The position numbers and the translations under genes are program-made. DNA of 64,000 nucleotides from Clostridium rectalis (GTDB lineage Bacteria; Bacillota; Clostridia; Clostridiales; Clostridiaceae). Below are positions 1 through 8,713 of this stretch, piece after piece (within the stretch, counting starts at the first letter, position 1; each line of letters opens with the position of its first letter). The DNA lies in NCBI RefSeq assembly GCF_900626095.1, contig NZ_UYZZ01000002.1, positions 62,001 through 126,000 of the forward strand, written 5' to 3'. A model generated the notes under the pieces. It saw nothing but the letters and a program-made list of their open reading frames with translations, did not search any database and was not told the DNA's origin.

Positions 1-41
1 TCACATTCTATAGTATTTACCTTCTATTTTATTTAAGACAT

Positions 42-74
42 AAAAAAATACATAATAACAGTTTGTTATTATGT
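42..74 (-). terminator. Intrinsic terminator of the fluoride riboswitch
   Basis: On the minus strand an 11-bp perfect hairpin (arms 64-74 and 50-60, 3-nt loop) is followed by a run of seven T (42-48). It lies directly after the fluoride aptamer, so it is the likely expression platform: transcription would stop here without fluoride and read on to a gene left of the window with it. Confidence 0.8.
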
Positions 75-117
75 AGGAGTCATTAGCATAATGCGGTTAA
101 TGGTGAACTCCATCACC
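73..117 (-). ncRNA. Fluoride (crcB-type) riboswitch aptamer
   Basis: The minus strand carries the fluoride-aptamer pattern: GGTGATGGAGTTCACC, then TTAACCGC, a short GCA/TGC hairpin, TAATG and ACTCCTAC. The first stem is GGTGA/TCACC. The loop GGAGT can pair with the downstream ACTCC to form the characteristic pseudoknot. This matches the known Thermotoga petrophila fluoride aptamer in order and spacing. The regulated gene, presumably a CrcB/Fluc fluoride channel or another fluoride-resistance gene, must lie beyond position 1 and is not visible. Confidence 0.88.
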
Positions 118-133
118 AAAATTTTTCTTTAAT

Positions 134-162
134 ATTATAACATAATTAATATTGTTTTCCAA
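134..162 (-). promoter_or_regulatory. Promoter of the fluoride riboswitch transcript
   Basis: The minus strand has TTGGAA (157-162), a 17-nt spacer and a consensus TATAAT (134-139), predicting a start near 127, about ten bases before the aptamer. The -35 box lies inside the last codons of purD, so the fluoride gene has its own promoter although it follows the pur operon on the same strand. Confidence 0.65.
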
Positions 163-1390
163 TATCTTTTCTAAAATACATACCATGAAAATGTACTTTA
201 TCCATCTCCTTATAAGCTTTATCAATACTATCTGCCAAATTATTTTCTATAGCATAAGTACATATTATCCTTCCACCATTTGTTAGTAAATCTCCTTCTT
301 TAAAAGTTGCTCCAGCTATAAATGAATTAACCTTTTTATCTATATTTATCTTAAAACCTTTTTTATAATTTCCTGGATATCCTTCTGATACAGCAACTAC
401 ACAACAAGAATAAGCATTTTTCCATTTTAAATCAAAAGAAGATAATTCCTTATTTAAAGATGCCTTAATAAGTTCTACTAAGTCACTATCCATTAAAGGC
501 AGTACTACTTGAGTTTCTGGATCTCCTAATCTAACATTATACTCTAAAAGATACACTCCCTTTTTAGTTATCATTACCCCAAAAAATATTATTCCTCTAT
601 AATCAAATTCCTCTTTTTTTATTCCTTCTAAGGTTGGCTTTAAAATATTTTCATTAAAATCTTCTAAAACCTCATAAGTAACATACGGATTTGGTGCAAT
701 TGCCCCCATTCCTCCTGTATTGGGTCCTTTATTCTCATCATAAATCTGTTTGTGATCCTTAGCTGAAATAAAAGGTACTATTATTTTTCCATCTGTAATA
801 GATAATATAGACGCCTCAATGCCTTCTAAAAATTCCTCAATAATTATTTTTTTACCTGACCCTTTAAAGATATCATCTATCATAAATTTTTTTATAGTTT
901 CCTCTGCTTCTTTATAATTATTACATATAGATACACCTTTACCATTTGCTAAACCATCTGCTTTTATTACTACAGGGTAGCTACATGTATTAATATAGTT
1001 AAAAGCATCATCTGCATTTAAAAAAGTTTTATATTCTGCAGTTTTAACTCCATATCTATCCATGAACTCTTTAGAAAAAGTTTTACTTCCCTCTAACATA
1101 GACGCTTTTTTATCTGGTCCAAATATTTTTAATCCATTTTTTTTAAATACATCCACTATACCATCTACTAATTCTCCCTCAGGTCCTACTATAGTTAAAT
1201 CTATTTGCTCTTTTAATGCAAAATCCTTTAATTTATCTATACCCATAATATTTATATTTTCACATATATCCATCAAAGCCGTACCACCATTTCCTGGTGC
1301 ACAGTATATCTTTTCTACATTTTTATTTTCAGAAATTTTACAGGCTATAGCATGTTCTCTACCACCATTACCTATTATTAATATCTTCAT
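146..1390 (-). CDS. purD: Phosphoribosylamine--glycine ligase
   Basis: PurD (GAR synthetase) joins glycine to phosphoribosylamine with ATP, the second step of de novo purine synthesis in the cytosol. The 414-aa product is the usual family length. It opens with GNGGREHA (residues 7-14), has the ATP-grasp glycine-rich segment GLANGKGV near residue 145 and the metal-site motif RLGDPETQ near 290. The start has a good ribosome site (AAAGGGGGA). It is the last gene of the purE-C-F-M-N-H-D operon, 31 bases after purH. No terminator is evident between its stop and the fluoride promoter, which overlaps its 3' end. Confidence 0.97.
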   Translation of the reverse strand: MKILIIGNGGREHAIACKISENKNVEKIYCAPGNGGTALMDICENINIMGIDKLKDFALKEQIDLTIVGPEGELVDGIVDVFKKNGLKIFGPDKKASMLEGSKTFSKEFMDRYGVKTAEYKTFLNADDAFNYINTCSYPVVIKADGLANGKGVSICNNYKEAEETIKKFMIDDIFKGSGKKIIIEEFLEGIEASILSITDGKIIVPFISAKDHKQIYDENKGPNTGGMGAIAPNPYVTYEVLEDFNENILKPTLEGIKKEEFDYRGIIFFGVMITKKGVYLLEYNVRLGDPETQVVLPLMDSDLVELIKASLNKELSSFDLKWKNAYSCCVVAVSEGYPGNYKKGFKINIDKKVNSFIAGATFKEGDLLTNGGRIICTYAIENNLADSIDKAYKEMDKVHFHGMYFRKDIGKQY

Positions 1391-1421
1391 AGTAAATCCC
1401 CCTTTTATCTGCTACTTTTTA

Positions 1422-2921
1422 TTAATGCTTAAAATGTCTTACTCCTGTAAACACCATAGATATTCCATTCTCATCGCAAGCTTTTATAGATTCTTCATCC
1501 CTAATAGAACCACCAGGCTGAATTATTCCTCTTATTTTATATTTACATGCTTCCTTTACTACATCTTCAAATGGAAAAAATGCATCAGATGCCATAATAA
1601 CTCCATCTTTGCCCCTATTTAACGCTTCACATGCTGCCCATATTCTGTTCACTTGTCCTGTGCCAATTCCTATTGCCATACCATTTTTAACCACCACAAT
1701 TGCATTAGATTTTACATGTTTAACAACCTTCATGGCAAAAATCATCTCTTTTATATCATCTTCTGTAGGATTCTCTTTGGTAACTATATTAATACTATTA
1801 AGTAATTTATTGTCTTTAGACTGAACAAGAATTCCACCATCAACTTTATTTATTTCAAATTTATCATTAGATTCTCTATTACATTTTATAATTCTCAAAT
1901 TCTTCTTTTTCTTAAGAATTTCTATAGCCTCATCCTCAAAATCAGGAGCTATAACAATTTCTAAAAATATTTTTACAATTTCATCTGCTGTATTTTTATC
2001 TACTTTATTATTGAAAGCTATAATTCCACCAAAAATAGATGTTTTATCACATTCATAACACTTTTTATATGAATCATACACTGAGTTCCCCATAGCAACG
2101 CCACAAGGGGTATTATGTTTTACTGCACAACAAGCAAATTCCTCAAACTCACCTACTACTTTCCATGCTATATCCATATCTTTAATATTATTATAAGAAA
2201 GCTCCTTTCCATTAAGCTTTTCAAAATTCTTCATTCCTCCACATTTTGTATTTGATACATAATAAGCTGCACTTTGATGTGGGTTTTCTCCATATCTTAA
2301 ATTATATAATTTTTTATAACTTAAACTTAAATATTCTGGATAACTATCCTCCAATAAAAACTCACTAATGGCCCCATCATAAGCTGCCATAAGATTAAAT
2401 ACCTTACCTGCTAATTTCCTTCTATAATTAAAATCAACCTCATTATTTAAATTTATTTTTTGTTTTATAATTTCGTAATCATCAATTTCTGTAACTACTA
2501 TTACATCTTTAAAATTTTTAGCTGCAGCTCTAATCATTGTAGGACCACCTATATCTATAAATTCAACTTTTTCTTGAAAACTTATTTTTTCATTTACTTT
2601 ATTGAAAAATGGATATAGATTTACTATAACTATGTCTATTGGTGTTATTCCTTTATTATTTATTGTATCCATGTGTTCTTTATTGTCTCTAATAGCTAGG
2701 ATTCCACCATGTACAGCAGGGTGGAGAGTCTTAACTCTACCATCTAATATCTCATCAAACTTAGTTATTTCAGATACTTCCTTAACTAAAATTCCATTCT
2801 CCTTTAAATATTTATAAGTTCCACCAGTAGATAAAATTTCAACCATCCTACTTTCAAGGAACCTGGCCATATCCAATATTCCCCTTTTATCATAAACACT
2901 TATTAAAGCCCTTTTTATCAA
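1422..2921 (-). CDS. purH: Bifunctional AICAR transformylase / IMP cyclohydrolase
   Basis: PurH does the last two steps to IMP: formyl transfer from 10-formyl-THF to AICAR, then ring closure. The N-terminal cyclohydrolase (MGS-like fold) starts [11 protein letters not shown] and contains ILSTGGT. The C-terminal transformylase carries the catalytic KHNTPCG near residue 265. I start it at TTG 2921, giving 499 aa, because GGAGTG lies eight bases upstream and the start forms a TTGA overlap with the purN stop. The GTG nine bases earlier sits directly on the ribosome site. The overlap suggests translational coupling to purN. Confidence 0.96.
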   Translation of the reverse strand: MIKRALISVYDKRGILDMARFLESRMVEILSTGGTYKYLKENGILVKEVSEITKFDEILDGRVKTLHPAVHGGILAIRDNKEHMDTINNKGITPIDIVIVNLYPFFNKVNEKISFQEKVEFIDIGGPTMIRAAAKNFKDVIVVTEIDDYEIIKQKINLNNEVDFNYRRKLAGKVFNLMAAYDGAISEFLLEDSYPEYLSLSYKKLYNLRYGENPHQSAAYYVSNTKCGGMKNFEKLNGKELSYNNIKDMDIAWKVVGEFEEFACCAVKHNTPCGVAMGNSVYDSYKKCYECDKTSIFGGIIAFNNKVDKNTADEIVKIFLEIVIAPDFEDEAIEILKKKKNLRIIKCNRESNDKFEINKVDGGILVQSKDNKLLNSINIVTKENPTEDDIKEMIFAMKVVKHVKSNAIVVVKNGMAIGIGTGQVNRIWAACEALNRGKDGVIMASDAFFPFEDVVKEACKYKIRGIIQPGGSIRDEESIKACDENGISMVFTGVRHFKH

Positions 2922-3547
2922 TTTAAACACTCCTTCAATTTAACCTTTTTATCAATAATCTCAACTCTACCTTCCTCTATTAAGTTAATAGCTTCTGAAA
3001 GAGCAACATGTTCCTTTAGTGACACCCTATTTTGCAAATCCTCAGCAGTGTCATTAAAATTAACAGGCACTATCTTTTGTAAAATTATAGGGCCATTATC
3101 TATTCCCTCATATACAAAGTGCACAGTACATCCTGAAAACTTTACCCCAGAGTCAATAACACTTTTATGCACTTTAATTCCATACATCCCTTTACCACAA
3201 AAACATGGGACCAAAGATGGATGTATATTTATTATTTTATTTTTGAATTCTTTAATTAAATCTCCTTTTAATATAGAAAGCCATCCTGCTAAAACTATTA
3301 AATCTACCTTATTTTGCAAAGTTTCAAATATTTCCTGAGAAATATTATCCCCATATTTTTCTTTATCTAAAACTTTAGTCTTTATTCCATTTTTCCTTGC
3401 TATACTTAACGCATAAGCCTTATGATTATCACTTATTACAATTTCTATTTCACAGTTAAGATTGCCAGCCTTTATATTATCTAAAATAGCCCTAAGATTT
3501 GATCCACGCCCCGAGACTAATACAGCTAATTTAAGTTTCTTCTCCAT
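2918..3547 (-). CDS. purN: Phosphoribosylglycinamide formyltransferase
   Basis: PurN transfers a formyl group from 10-formyl-THF to GAR. The 209-aa protein has GRGSNLRAI near the N-terminus for phosphate binding, the catalytic NIHPSLVP segment near residue 107, and the conserved aspartate region ending DNGPIILQ. The loop after the catalytic His reads CFCGKGMYG where most homologues have AFPG-like sequence, a mild local oddity. The start has AGGGGG upstream. Its stop overlaps the purH start by four bases. Confidence 0.95.
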   Translation of the reverse strand: MEKKLKLAVLVSGRGSNLRAILDNIKAGNLNCEIEIVISDNHKAYALSIARKNGIKTKVLDKEKYGDNISQEIFETLQNKVDLIVLAGWLSILKGDLIKEFKNKIINIHPSLVPCFCGKGMYGIKVHKSVIDSGVKFSGCTVHFVYEGIDNGPIILQKIVPVNFNDTAEDLQNRVSLKEHVALSEAINLIEEGRVEIIDKKVKLKECLN

Positions 3548-3562
3548 TTGTTTTCCCCCTGA

Positions 3563-4558
3563 TTATTCAAATGTGACAACTTTAGGTCCCTTTTTAACAT
3601 ATCCAATTCTATATGCCTTTTCCCCCATCTGTATTAATTCTCTTATTACATCACTACACTGCTCTTCATCTACACATATTACAAAACCTATACCCATATT
3701 AAATGTATTAAACATGTGATTTTTTTCTACCCCTCTGTCCATTAAATACTTAAATATTTTTGGAACAGGAAAACTACTTTCATGAATTACTGCGGTAAAA
3801 CTTTTACTAAACATTCTTGGTATATTCTCATAAAATCCTCCACCTGTTATATGAGCCATAGCTTTGACATGGAATTTTTCTAATATTTTTGATACAGATT
3901 TTACATATATCCTTGTTGGGGTTAAAATTTCTTCACCTATAGTTTTTTCATCAAAAGGTTCATTTAAATCTTCAATAATTTTTCTAACTAAGGAGTAACC
4001 ATTACTATGTATTCCTGAAGATGCTATTCCTATTAAAACATCTCCGCTTTCTACTCTTTCCCCTGTAATTATCTTTTCTTTTTCTACTGCACCAACTGCA
4101 AATCCAGCTATATCATATTTTCCATTTTCATAGAATCCTGGCATTTCCGCAGTTTCTCCGCCAATAAGTGCGCAATCTGCCATGATACATCCTTCACTTA
4201 CTCCTTTTACTATATCTGCAGCTATTTCGGATTTTAATTTTCCACAAGCTATATAATCTAAAAAAAATAAAGGTTTTGCTCCTTGACATAAAATATCATT
4301 TACACACATAGCCACACAGTCTATTCCAATACTATGATATTTTCTCATTTTAAAGGCTATTTCTAATTTGGTTCCTACTCCATCTGTACCAGCTACCAAT
4401 ACTGGATTATTAAACCCTTTAAGTTCAAACATTCCTGCAAAACTACCTATTTTATTTAAAACACCAGGTATATTGGTACTTTCCGTATACTGTTTCATAA
4501 GAGATACTGTTTTATAGCCCTCATCAATATTAACTCCACACTCTTTATAAGTTATCAT
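3563..4558 (-). CDS. purM: Phosphoribosylformylglycinamidine cyclo-ligase
   Basis: PurM (AIR synthetase) closes the imidazole ring of FGAM using ATP. The 331-aa product is of normal length and belongs to the PurM/SelD/ThiL fold. GTDGVGTK (about residue 58) and GETAEMPGFY (about 155) are the nucleotide and substrate loops. The ATG overlaps the purF stop as ATGA, with GGGGGAGC upstream, indicating coupling. PurL, which makes its substrate, is not in this operon and must be encoded elsewhere. Confidence 0.96.
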   Translation of the reverse strand: MITYKECGVNIDEGYKTVSLMKQYTESTNIPGVLNKIGSFAGMFELKGFNNPVLVAGTDGVGTKLEIAFKMRKYHSIGIDCVAMCVNDILCQGAKPLFFLDYIACGKLKSEIAADIVKGVSEGCIMADCALIGGETAEMPGFYENGKYDIAGFAVGAVEKEKIITGERVESGDVLIGIASSGIHSNGYSLVRKIIEDLNEPFDEKTIGEEILTPTRIYVKSVSKILEKFHVKAMAHITGGGFYENIPRMFSKSFTAVIHESSFPVPKIFKYLMDRGVEKNHMFNTFNMGIGFVICVDEEQCSDVIRELIQMGEKAYRIGYVKKGPKVVTFE

Positions 4559-5991
4559 TTAAGCTCCCCCTTATTTTTTTCTAATCTTTCTTTTGCCGAT
4601 TCTTTAGGCGTAGCTAAAGGATAAATCCCACTAAAACACCCTAGACAAAAACCCCTATCTTTTTTTAAGGATTTTAATAATCCCTGCAAACTTAAGTATC
4701 CTACACTATCTGCTCCTATTATATTTTTTATCTCTTCTACACTAAAATTTGCTCCTATTAAATCCTTTCTATAAGGGGTATCTATTCCAAAATAACATGG
4801 ATATTTAACCATAGGAGAACTTACTCTAAAATGTACTTCCTTTGCCCCTGACTTTTTAAGTATATCCACAAGTTTTTTACTTGTAGTTCCCCTTACTATG
4901 GAATCATCTATTATTACAACTCTTTTATTTTCTATATTCACTTTTAAAGGATTTAATTTTATTGAAACTGCCTTTTCTCTTAAACTTTGAGATGGTGAAA
5001 TGAAAGTTCTTCCCACATATTTATTTTTTATAAGCCCTATTCCATAAGGTATAGAAGATGCCTTTGAATATCCTACTGCAGCAGGTATACCTGAATCTGG
5101 AACCCCAATTACTATATCTGCATCTACAGGACATTCTTTGAAAAGCTGTTCCCCTGCAAGTACTCTAGAATTATAAACATTTATTCCATCAATAGTGCTA
5201 TCTGGCCTAGCAAAATATATATATTCAAAGGCACAAGTGGCACATTTAGTTTTCTCACATATATTTATACTTTTAATTCCCTCATTATCTATTATTACTA
5301 TCTCTCCTGGTTTTACATCTCTTATAAACTCAGCACCTACATTGTCAAGTGCACAACTTTCTGAACACATAATATAACTATCTTCTAATTTACCAATACA
5401 TAACGGCCTTATTCCATTTGGATCTCTTACTCCTATAAGTTTATCTTCTGTAAGTATTACTATTGCATAGGATCCTTTTACAGCCTGTACAGCATTTAAT
5501 ACAGCATTTTCTATACCAATTTTAGCTTTCCTTGATATTAAATTTAATATAACCTCTGAATCTATAGAAGTTTGAAATATAGCTCCCCCTTCTTCTAATA
5601 ATTCCCTTATAACATCCGCATTAACTAAATTTCCATTATGGGCAATTGCTATAGAACCTAATTTATATGTTCCCATAATAGGTTGTGCATTATTTTTATT
5701 ACTTGATCCTGTAGTTGAATATCTCACATGTCCTATAGCAGATATCCCTTTCATATTATTTATCACTTCAGAATTAAATACTTCACTAACAAGTCCCATA
5801 TCCTTATGGCAACTTAGTTCTTTACCATCACATACCACTATTCCAGCACTTTCCTGTCCCCTATGCTGCAAAGCGTATAATCCATAATAAGTTATAGCTC
5901 CAACTTCCATACTTTTAGGAGAAAATATGGAGAACACTCCACATTCCTCTTTAAACTTGTCCATATCCTCATAAAAACACATATTTTCCAT
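4555..5991 (-). CDS. purF: Amidophosphoribosyltransferase
   Basis: PurF makes phosphoribosylamine from PRPP and glutamine, the committed and feedback-controlled step. I start it at ATG 5991 (478 aa), preceded by AAGGAGAGGG. A longer in-frame ATG at 6033 overlaps purC and has a poorer site. The Ntn-type glutaminase nucleophile Cys follows a short propeptide (KEECGVFSIF), as in the Bacillus enzyme. The phosphoribosyltransferase PRPP loop reads VVIIDDSIVRGTTSKKL. Cysteines in CATCAFEY and in FCLGCFSG near the C-terminus match the positions of 4Fe-4S ligands in oxygen-sensitive PurF enzymes. Confidence 0.96.
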   Translation of the reverse strand: MENMCFYEDMDKFKEECGVFSIFSPKSMEVGAITYYGLYALQHRGQESAGIVVCDGKELSCHKDMGLVSEVFNSEVINNMKGISAIGHVRYSTTGSSNKNNAQPIMGTYKLGSIAIAHNGNLVNADVIRELLEEGGAIFQTSIDSEVILNLISRKAKIGIENAVLNAVQAVKGSYAIVILTEDKLIGVRDPNGIRPLCIGKLEDSYIMCSESCALDNVGAEFIRDVKPGEIVIIDNEGIKSINICEKTKCATCAFEYIYFARPDSTIDGINVYNSRVLAGEQLFKECPVDADIVIGVPDSGIPAAVGYSKASSIPYGIGLIKNKYVGRTFISPSQSLREKAVSIKLNPLKVNIENKRVVIIDDSIVRGTTSKKLVDILKKSGAKEVHFRVSSPMVKYPCYFGIDTPYRKDLIGANFSVEEIKNIIGADSVGYLSLQGLLKSLKKDRGFCLGCFSGIYPLATPKESAKERLEKNKGELK

Positions 5992-6022
5992 AGCCCTCTC
6001 CTTACCCGAATTAATATTAAGA

Positions 6023-6730
6023 CTATTTCTCATTTATCCTATTTAATATTTCAATATAAGCCTCTTTTACATTTCCAAGATCTCTTCTAAATCTATCCTT
6101 ATCTAGTTTTTCGTTGGTTTTAGCATCCCAAAGTCTACAAGTATCTGGAGAAATTTCATCTGCTAAAAGTATTTGTCCATTAAATCTCCCAAATTCTAAC
6201 TTAAAATCCACCAATTTTATATTTTGTTTTAGAAAAAATTCCTTTAATATATTATTTATTTTTTTAGTAGTTTTATATATACTGTTTAATTCCTCAAAAT
6301 TTGTAAGTCCAATAGCAACAGCATGATAATCATTTATAAGTGGATCTCCTAAATCGTCATTTTTATAACTTATTTCAAAAACTGTTGTATTAAGTTTTCT
6401 TCCTTCTTCAATTCCCAATCTTTTTGCCATACTACCAGCTGCTATATTTCTAACTATAACTTCCAATGGTATTATTTCTACTTTTTTGCATAATTGTTCT
6501 CTATCATTTAACCTTTTCTCAAAATGAGTTTTAACTCCATTTTCTTCTAATAAATTAAATAAGCTAGATGTTATAGAATTATTAAGTACACCTTTTTCTT
6601 CAATTTGTCCTTTTTTCACACCATTAAATGCAGTTGCATCATCTTTGTAATAAATAATTACCTTTTCACTATCAGAAGTTTTATATATTTTTTTTGCTTT
6701 ACCCTCATAAATCATTTCTTTTTTTTCCAT
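6023..6730 (-). CDS. purC: Phosphoribosylaminoimidazole-succinocarboxamide synthase
   Basis: PurC (SAICAR synthetase) condenses CAIR with aspartate using ATP. At 235 aa it is a typical bacterial enzyme. It begins with [12 protein letters not shown], the nucleotide-binding segment, and contains [12 protein letters not shown] (about residue 88) and the catalytic-region [12 protein letters not shown] (about 190). Its ATG shares one base with the purE stop (TAATG), so the two are probably translated together. purB, for the next step, is not in the window. Confidence 0.96.
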   Translation of the reverse strand: MEKKEMIYEGKAKKIYKTSDSEKVIIYYKDDATAFNGVKKGQIEEKGVLNNSITSSLFNLLEENGVKTHFEKRLNDREQLCKKVEIIPLEVIVRNIAAGSMAKRLGIEEGRKLNTTVFEISYKNDDLGDPLINDYHAVAIGLTNFEELNSIYKTTKKINNILKEFFLKQNIKLVDFKLEFGRFNGQILLADEISPDTCRLWDAKTNEKLDKDRFRRDLGNVKEAYIEILNRINEK

Positions 6731-7209
6731 TATAAATTCACTCCTTCTTCATTTTCCTTTATAAATCTTTCTTTCATATCTCTTCTATAATTTATTAACT
6801 TTTCTTTAATTTGTGGATATTTTAAAGACATTATTTCTATAGCTAACATACCAGCATTATAACTGTTGTTTATCCCTACTGTAGCTACAGGAATTGATTT
6901 TGGCATTTGAACTATAGATAAAAGAGAATCCATTCCATTTAATGCTGCATTTATGGGTATTCCTATAACTGGAATAATTGTCTTAGATGCTATTACTCCT
7001 GGTAGATGTGCTGCAAGACCTGCTCCCGCTATTATACATTCATAATTTTCATTTTCTAAATAGGTTAAAGTTTCTTCTAGTTTTTCAGGTACTCTGTGTG
7101 CTGAAAGTATATAAGTTTTATATTTTATTTCAAATTCCTTTAAAACTTTAGCTGCACCCTTCATTATTTCAGCATCAGATTTACTTCCAAAGATTATTGC
7201 TATCCTCAT
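6730..7209 (-). CDS. purE: N5-carboxyaminoimidazole ribonucleotide mutase
   Basis: PurE class I converts N5-CAIR to CAIR. The start is ATG 7209 (159 aa), with GGAGGGG upstream; an upstream in-frame extension to 7260 lies in leader sequence. The N-terminus reads [14 protein letters not shown], the phosphate-binding loop of the family, followed by SAHRVPE (about residue 41) with the active-site His. It is the first gene of the operon, directly behind the purine riboswitch. PurK, which normally supplies N5-CAIR, is not nearby. Confidence 0.96.
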   Translation of the reverse strand: MRIAIIFGSKSDAEIMKGAAKVLKEFEIKYKTYILSAHRVPEKLEETLTYLENENYECIIAGAGLAAHLPGVIASKTIIPVIGIPINAALNGMDSLLSIVQMPKSIPVATVGINNSYNAGMLAIEIMSLKYPQIKEKLINYRRDMKERFIKENEEGVNL

Positions 7210-7270
7210 AAAAACCCCTCCCTTATATAAAATATTTATAGAGCAATACTTTTGTTTCATATAGTAAAAT

Positions 7271-7302
7271 AAAAAAGCTAGAGTCTGAGTAAACTCTAGC
7301 TT
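7271..7302 (-). terminator. Attenuator hairpin of the purine riboswitch
   Basis: On the minus strand a perfect 10-bp stem (7293-7302 with 7275-7284, 8-nt loop) runs into TTTTTTATTTT. It sits between the purine aptamer and purE, so purine binding is expected to favour this terminator and reduce pur operon transcription. Confidence 0.9.
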
Positions 7303-7336
7303 GATAAATAAGATATATCTTATTTACAATCAGATT

Positions 7337-7405
7337 ACCCATAGTGAGAAAATTTAAGGTTTTCTCCTAGAAACTCCCAAACCGTATTATTAGGATTATA
7401 TGGAT
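7337..7405 (-). ncRNA. Purine riboswitch, guanine type
   Basis: The minus strand shows the purine aptamer in order: P1 ATCCATA, ATAATCC, loop 2 with AATACGG, GGGAGTTTCTA, a P3 hairpin GAGAAAA/TTTTCTC with CCTTAAA loop, then ACTATGGGT closing P1. The specificity base in ACTATGG is C, which in characterised members selects guanine or hypoxanthine rather than adenine. An intrinsic terminator follows, so it should switch purE-C-F-M-N-H-D off when guanine is plentiful. Confidence 0.93.
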
Positions 7406-7425
7406 TATATGTATCTTATGTATAT

Positions 7426-7454
7426 ATAGTAGCATAGTAATTTTATTAAATCAA
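7426..7454 (-). promoter_or_regulatory. Probable pur operon promoter
   Basis: TTGATT (7449-7454), a 17-nt spacer and TACTAT (7426-7431) on the minus strand place the start close to the 5' side of the aptamer. The -10 box is a modest match, and neighbouring TA-rich hexamers could also serve. Confidence 0.5.
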
Positions 7455-7478
7455 TACATTAATAATTTTTTAATTAAA

Positions 7479-7533
7479 AATATTCGTATATATACTTATA
7501 AAATTATATTTTTATACTTTATTATTCGTATTT
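7479..7533 (-). promoter_or_regulatory. Two PurBox-like sites upstream of the pur promoter
   Basis: The minus strand carries ATATACGAATATT (7491-7479) and AAATACGAATAAT (7533-7521), 42 bp apart in the same orientation. Both fit AWWWACGAAYWWT. This is the Bacillus PurR box (AWWWCCGAACWWT) apart from one fixed position and a C/T choice. The same pattern recurs around the pbuG promoter. A PurR-type repressor is the likely ligand, but no purR gene is in the window. Confidence 0.5.
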
Positions 7534-7621
7534 TCTATCCTGAAACTATACTCTTTCACAGGTTTATGATAGAATAATTTTATTATAATTATGATGAAAT
7601 AGTTTAGTAGGAGTTGAGAAT

Positions 7622-8284
7622 ATGTTTTTATTTAACAAAAAAGTAGATGAGAAAATTATAAAAGAAATAGAGCGAATAATAGTTGATAATAAATTAGAAA
7701 TGGATGAATGCTACTTACCTAAAGATGCAACTTTAATATTTTATCTAGGTGGATGTGAGAAATTAGATAGCCTATATAAAAATGAGTTAGAAAATTTCGA
7801 CTTACCAAACTTATTTAACTATAAAAAAACTTCATTAATAGATTGTTTAAATGAACATGGAAAAGTTAGAAAATCATTTTTTTATGCATTAAATAACATT
7901 AAACAAAGTCAAAATTTATTTTATGATGATGCTTTATTAGACTTTTTAAAAGAAAAAGGAAAAATGTTTATTTATAACTACCTAAAAGGTTTTCAAAAAT
8001 CCGCTGAATATTATAAAAAGAAAATAAGCAAAGGCAAACTCCCTGACTTCAGAGAACTTTTTGTTTGGAAACAAGATGATAAACTACATTTTTTAGACAA
8101 ATTATTTGTATACCTAGACCCTTTAAAGATAGATATAAACAATATAATATCATATTATCAAGATGAAGATATTGCACGAACAGTACTTGAATATAAAGAT
8201 GGTGAAACTATAAAAATGCTAAAATTTAATTTGGCCTCTTTTGATATTCTATCTAAAATTATACCTTTTAAAGCTTCTCATTAA
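7622..8284 (+). CDS. Hypothetical protein, 220 aa
   Basis: I do not recognise this family. The product is 220 aa, charged, lysine-rich and without a signal peptide or membrane segment, so it is probably cytosolic. It opens MFLFNKKVDEKIIKEIERII, contains an aromatic-rich middle (KGFQKSAEYYKKKISKGK, about residues 122-139) and ends with an alternating hydrophobic stretch. No cysteine motif or nucleotide-binding loop is seen. AGGAG lies eight bases before the ATG. It stands alone between the pur leader, read the other way, and a pair of hairpins, so the context says nothing about its job. Confidence 0.75.
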   Translation: MFLFNKKVDEKIIKEIERIIVDNKLEMDECYLPKDATLIFYLGGCEKLDSLYKNELENFDLPNLFNYKKTSLIDCLNEHGKVRKSFFYALNNIKQSQNLFYDDALLDFLKEKGKMFIYNYLKGFQKSAEYYKKKISKGKLPDFRELFVWKQDDKLHFLDKLFVYLDPLKIDINNIISYYQDEDIARTVLEYKDGETIKMLKFNLASFDILSKIIPFKASH

Positions 8285-8292
8285 ATAAAAAT

Positions 8293-8327
8293 TATATACT
8301 TATAATTCTTACTATTATAAGTATATA
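8293..8327. terminator. Hairpin after the 220-aa gene
   Basis: A 13-bp AT-rich perfect stem (8293-8305 with 8315-8327) follows the stop of the plus-strand gene. It lacks a T run on the plus side but has ATTTTTATTT on the minus side, so it may act as a backup terminator for the convergent minus-strand gene. Confidence 0.45.
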
Positions 8328-8335
8328 GTAAGATT

Positions 8336-8384
8336 AAAAAGGGATTTTTTCAAAATAACTTACAACTTATTTTGAAAAAATCCC
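8336..8384 (-). terminator. Terminator between convergent genes
   Basis: An 18-bp perfect stem (8341-8358 with 8367-8384, 8-nt loop) is followed on the minus strand by TTTTT (8336-8340). It ends the zinc-ribbon gene and can also stop plus-strand transcription. Confidence 0.75.
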
Positions 8385-8392
8385 CTTATATA

Positions 8393-8638
8393 TTAAAGCA
8401 CCTTTCTTAATTTTTCAAACTCATATTCTTTTATAGACTTAATATTCATTTCATCTCTTACTATTAGTCTTACTACATTCCCCTTTATTTTTAAAACTTT
8501 ACCTTTGATTTTACTTCCTATTATATTTACTGGTGCACCATAATTAAGCTCTTTAATATTTTCTTCATTACAAAAATTACATTTATCTGTATTTTGTATA
8601 ACTCTTTTACAATGAACACAATAATAAAGTTTATCCAT
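8393..8638 (-). CDS. Small zinc-ribbon protein, 81 aa
   Basis: The 81-aa product starts with two CxxC pairs (CVHC near residue 7 and CNFC near residue 20), a compact zinc-binding ribbon. A beta-rich tail follows (VNIIGSKIKGKVLKIKGNVV), which looks like a small OB- or SH3-like barrel. The function is unknown; such a pairing often binds nucleic acid or protein, but that is inference. The ATG is preceded by GGAGGG. It lies 75 bp downstream of the YdcF-like gene on the same strand and may be cotranscribed with it. Confidence 0.75.
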   Translation of the reverse strand: MDKLYYCVHCKRVIQNTDKCNFCNEENIKELNYGAPVNIIGSKIKGKVLKIKGNVVRLIVRDEMNIKSIKEYEFEKLRKVL

Positions 8639-8713
8639 GATTATCCCTCCAAATAAATTAGTGTACTAACTATATTCTATATTTTGTGAATTTTTCCTTC
8701 TAAAATTTGTTTT

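Noticed and set aside
1062-1622. Long plus-strand frame over purD and purH
   Set aside because: It is antisense to conserved purine genes and has no family match or ribosome site.
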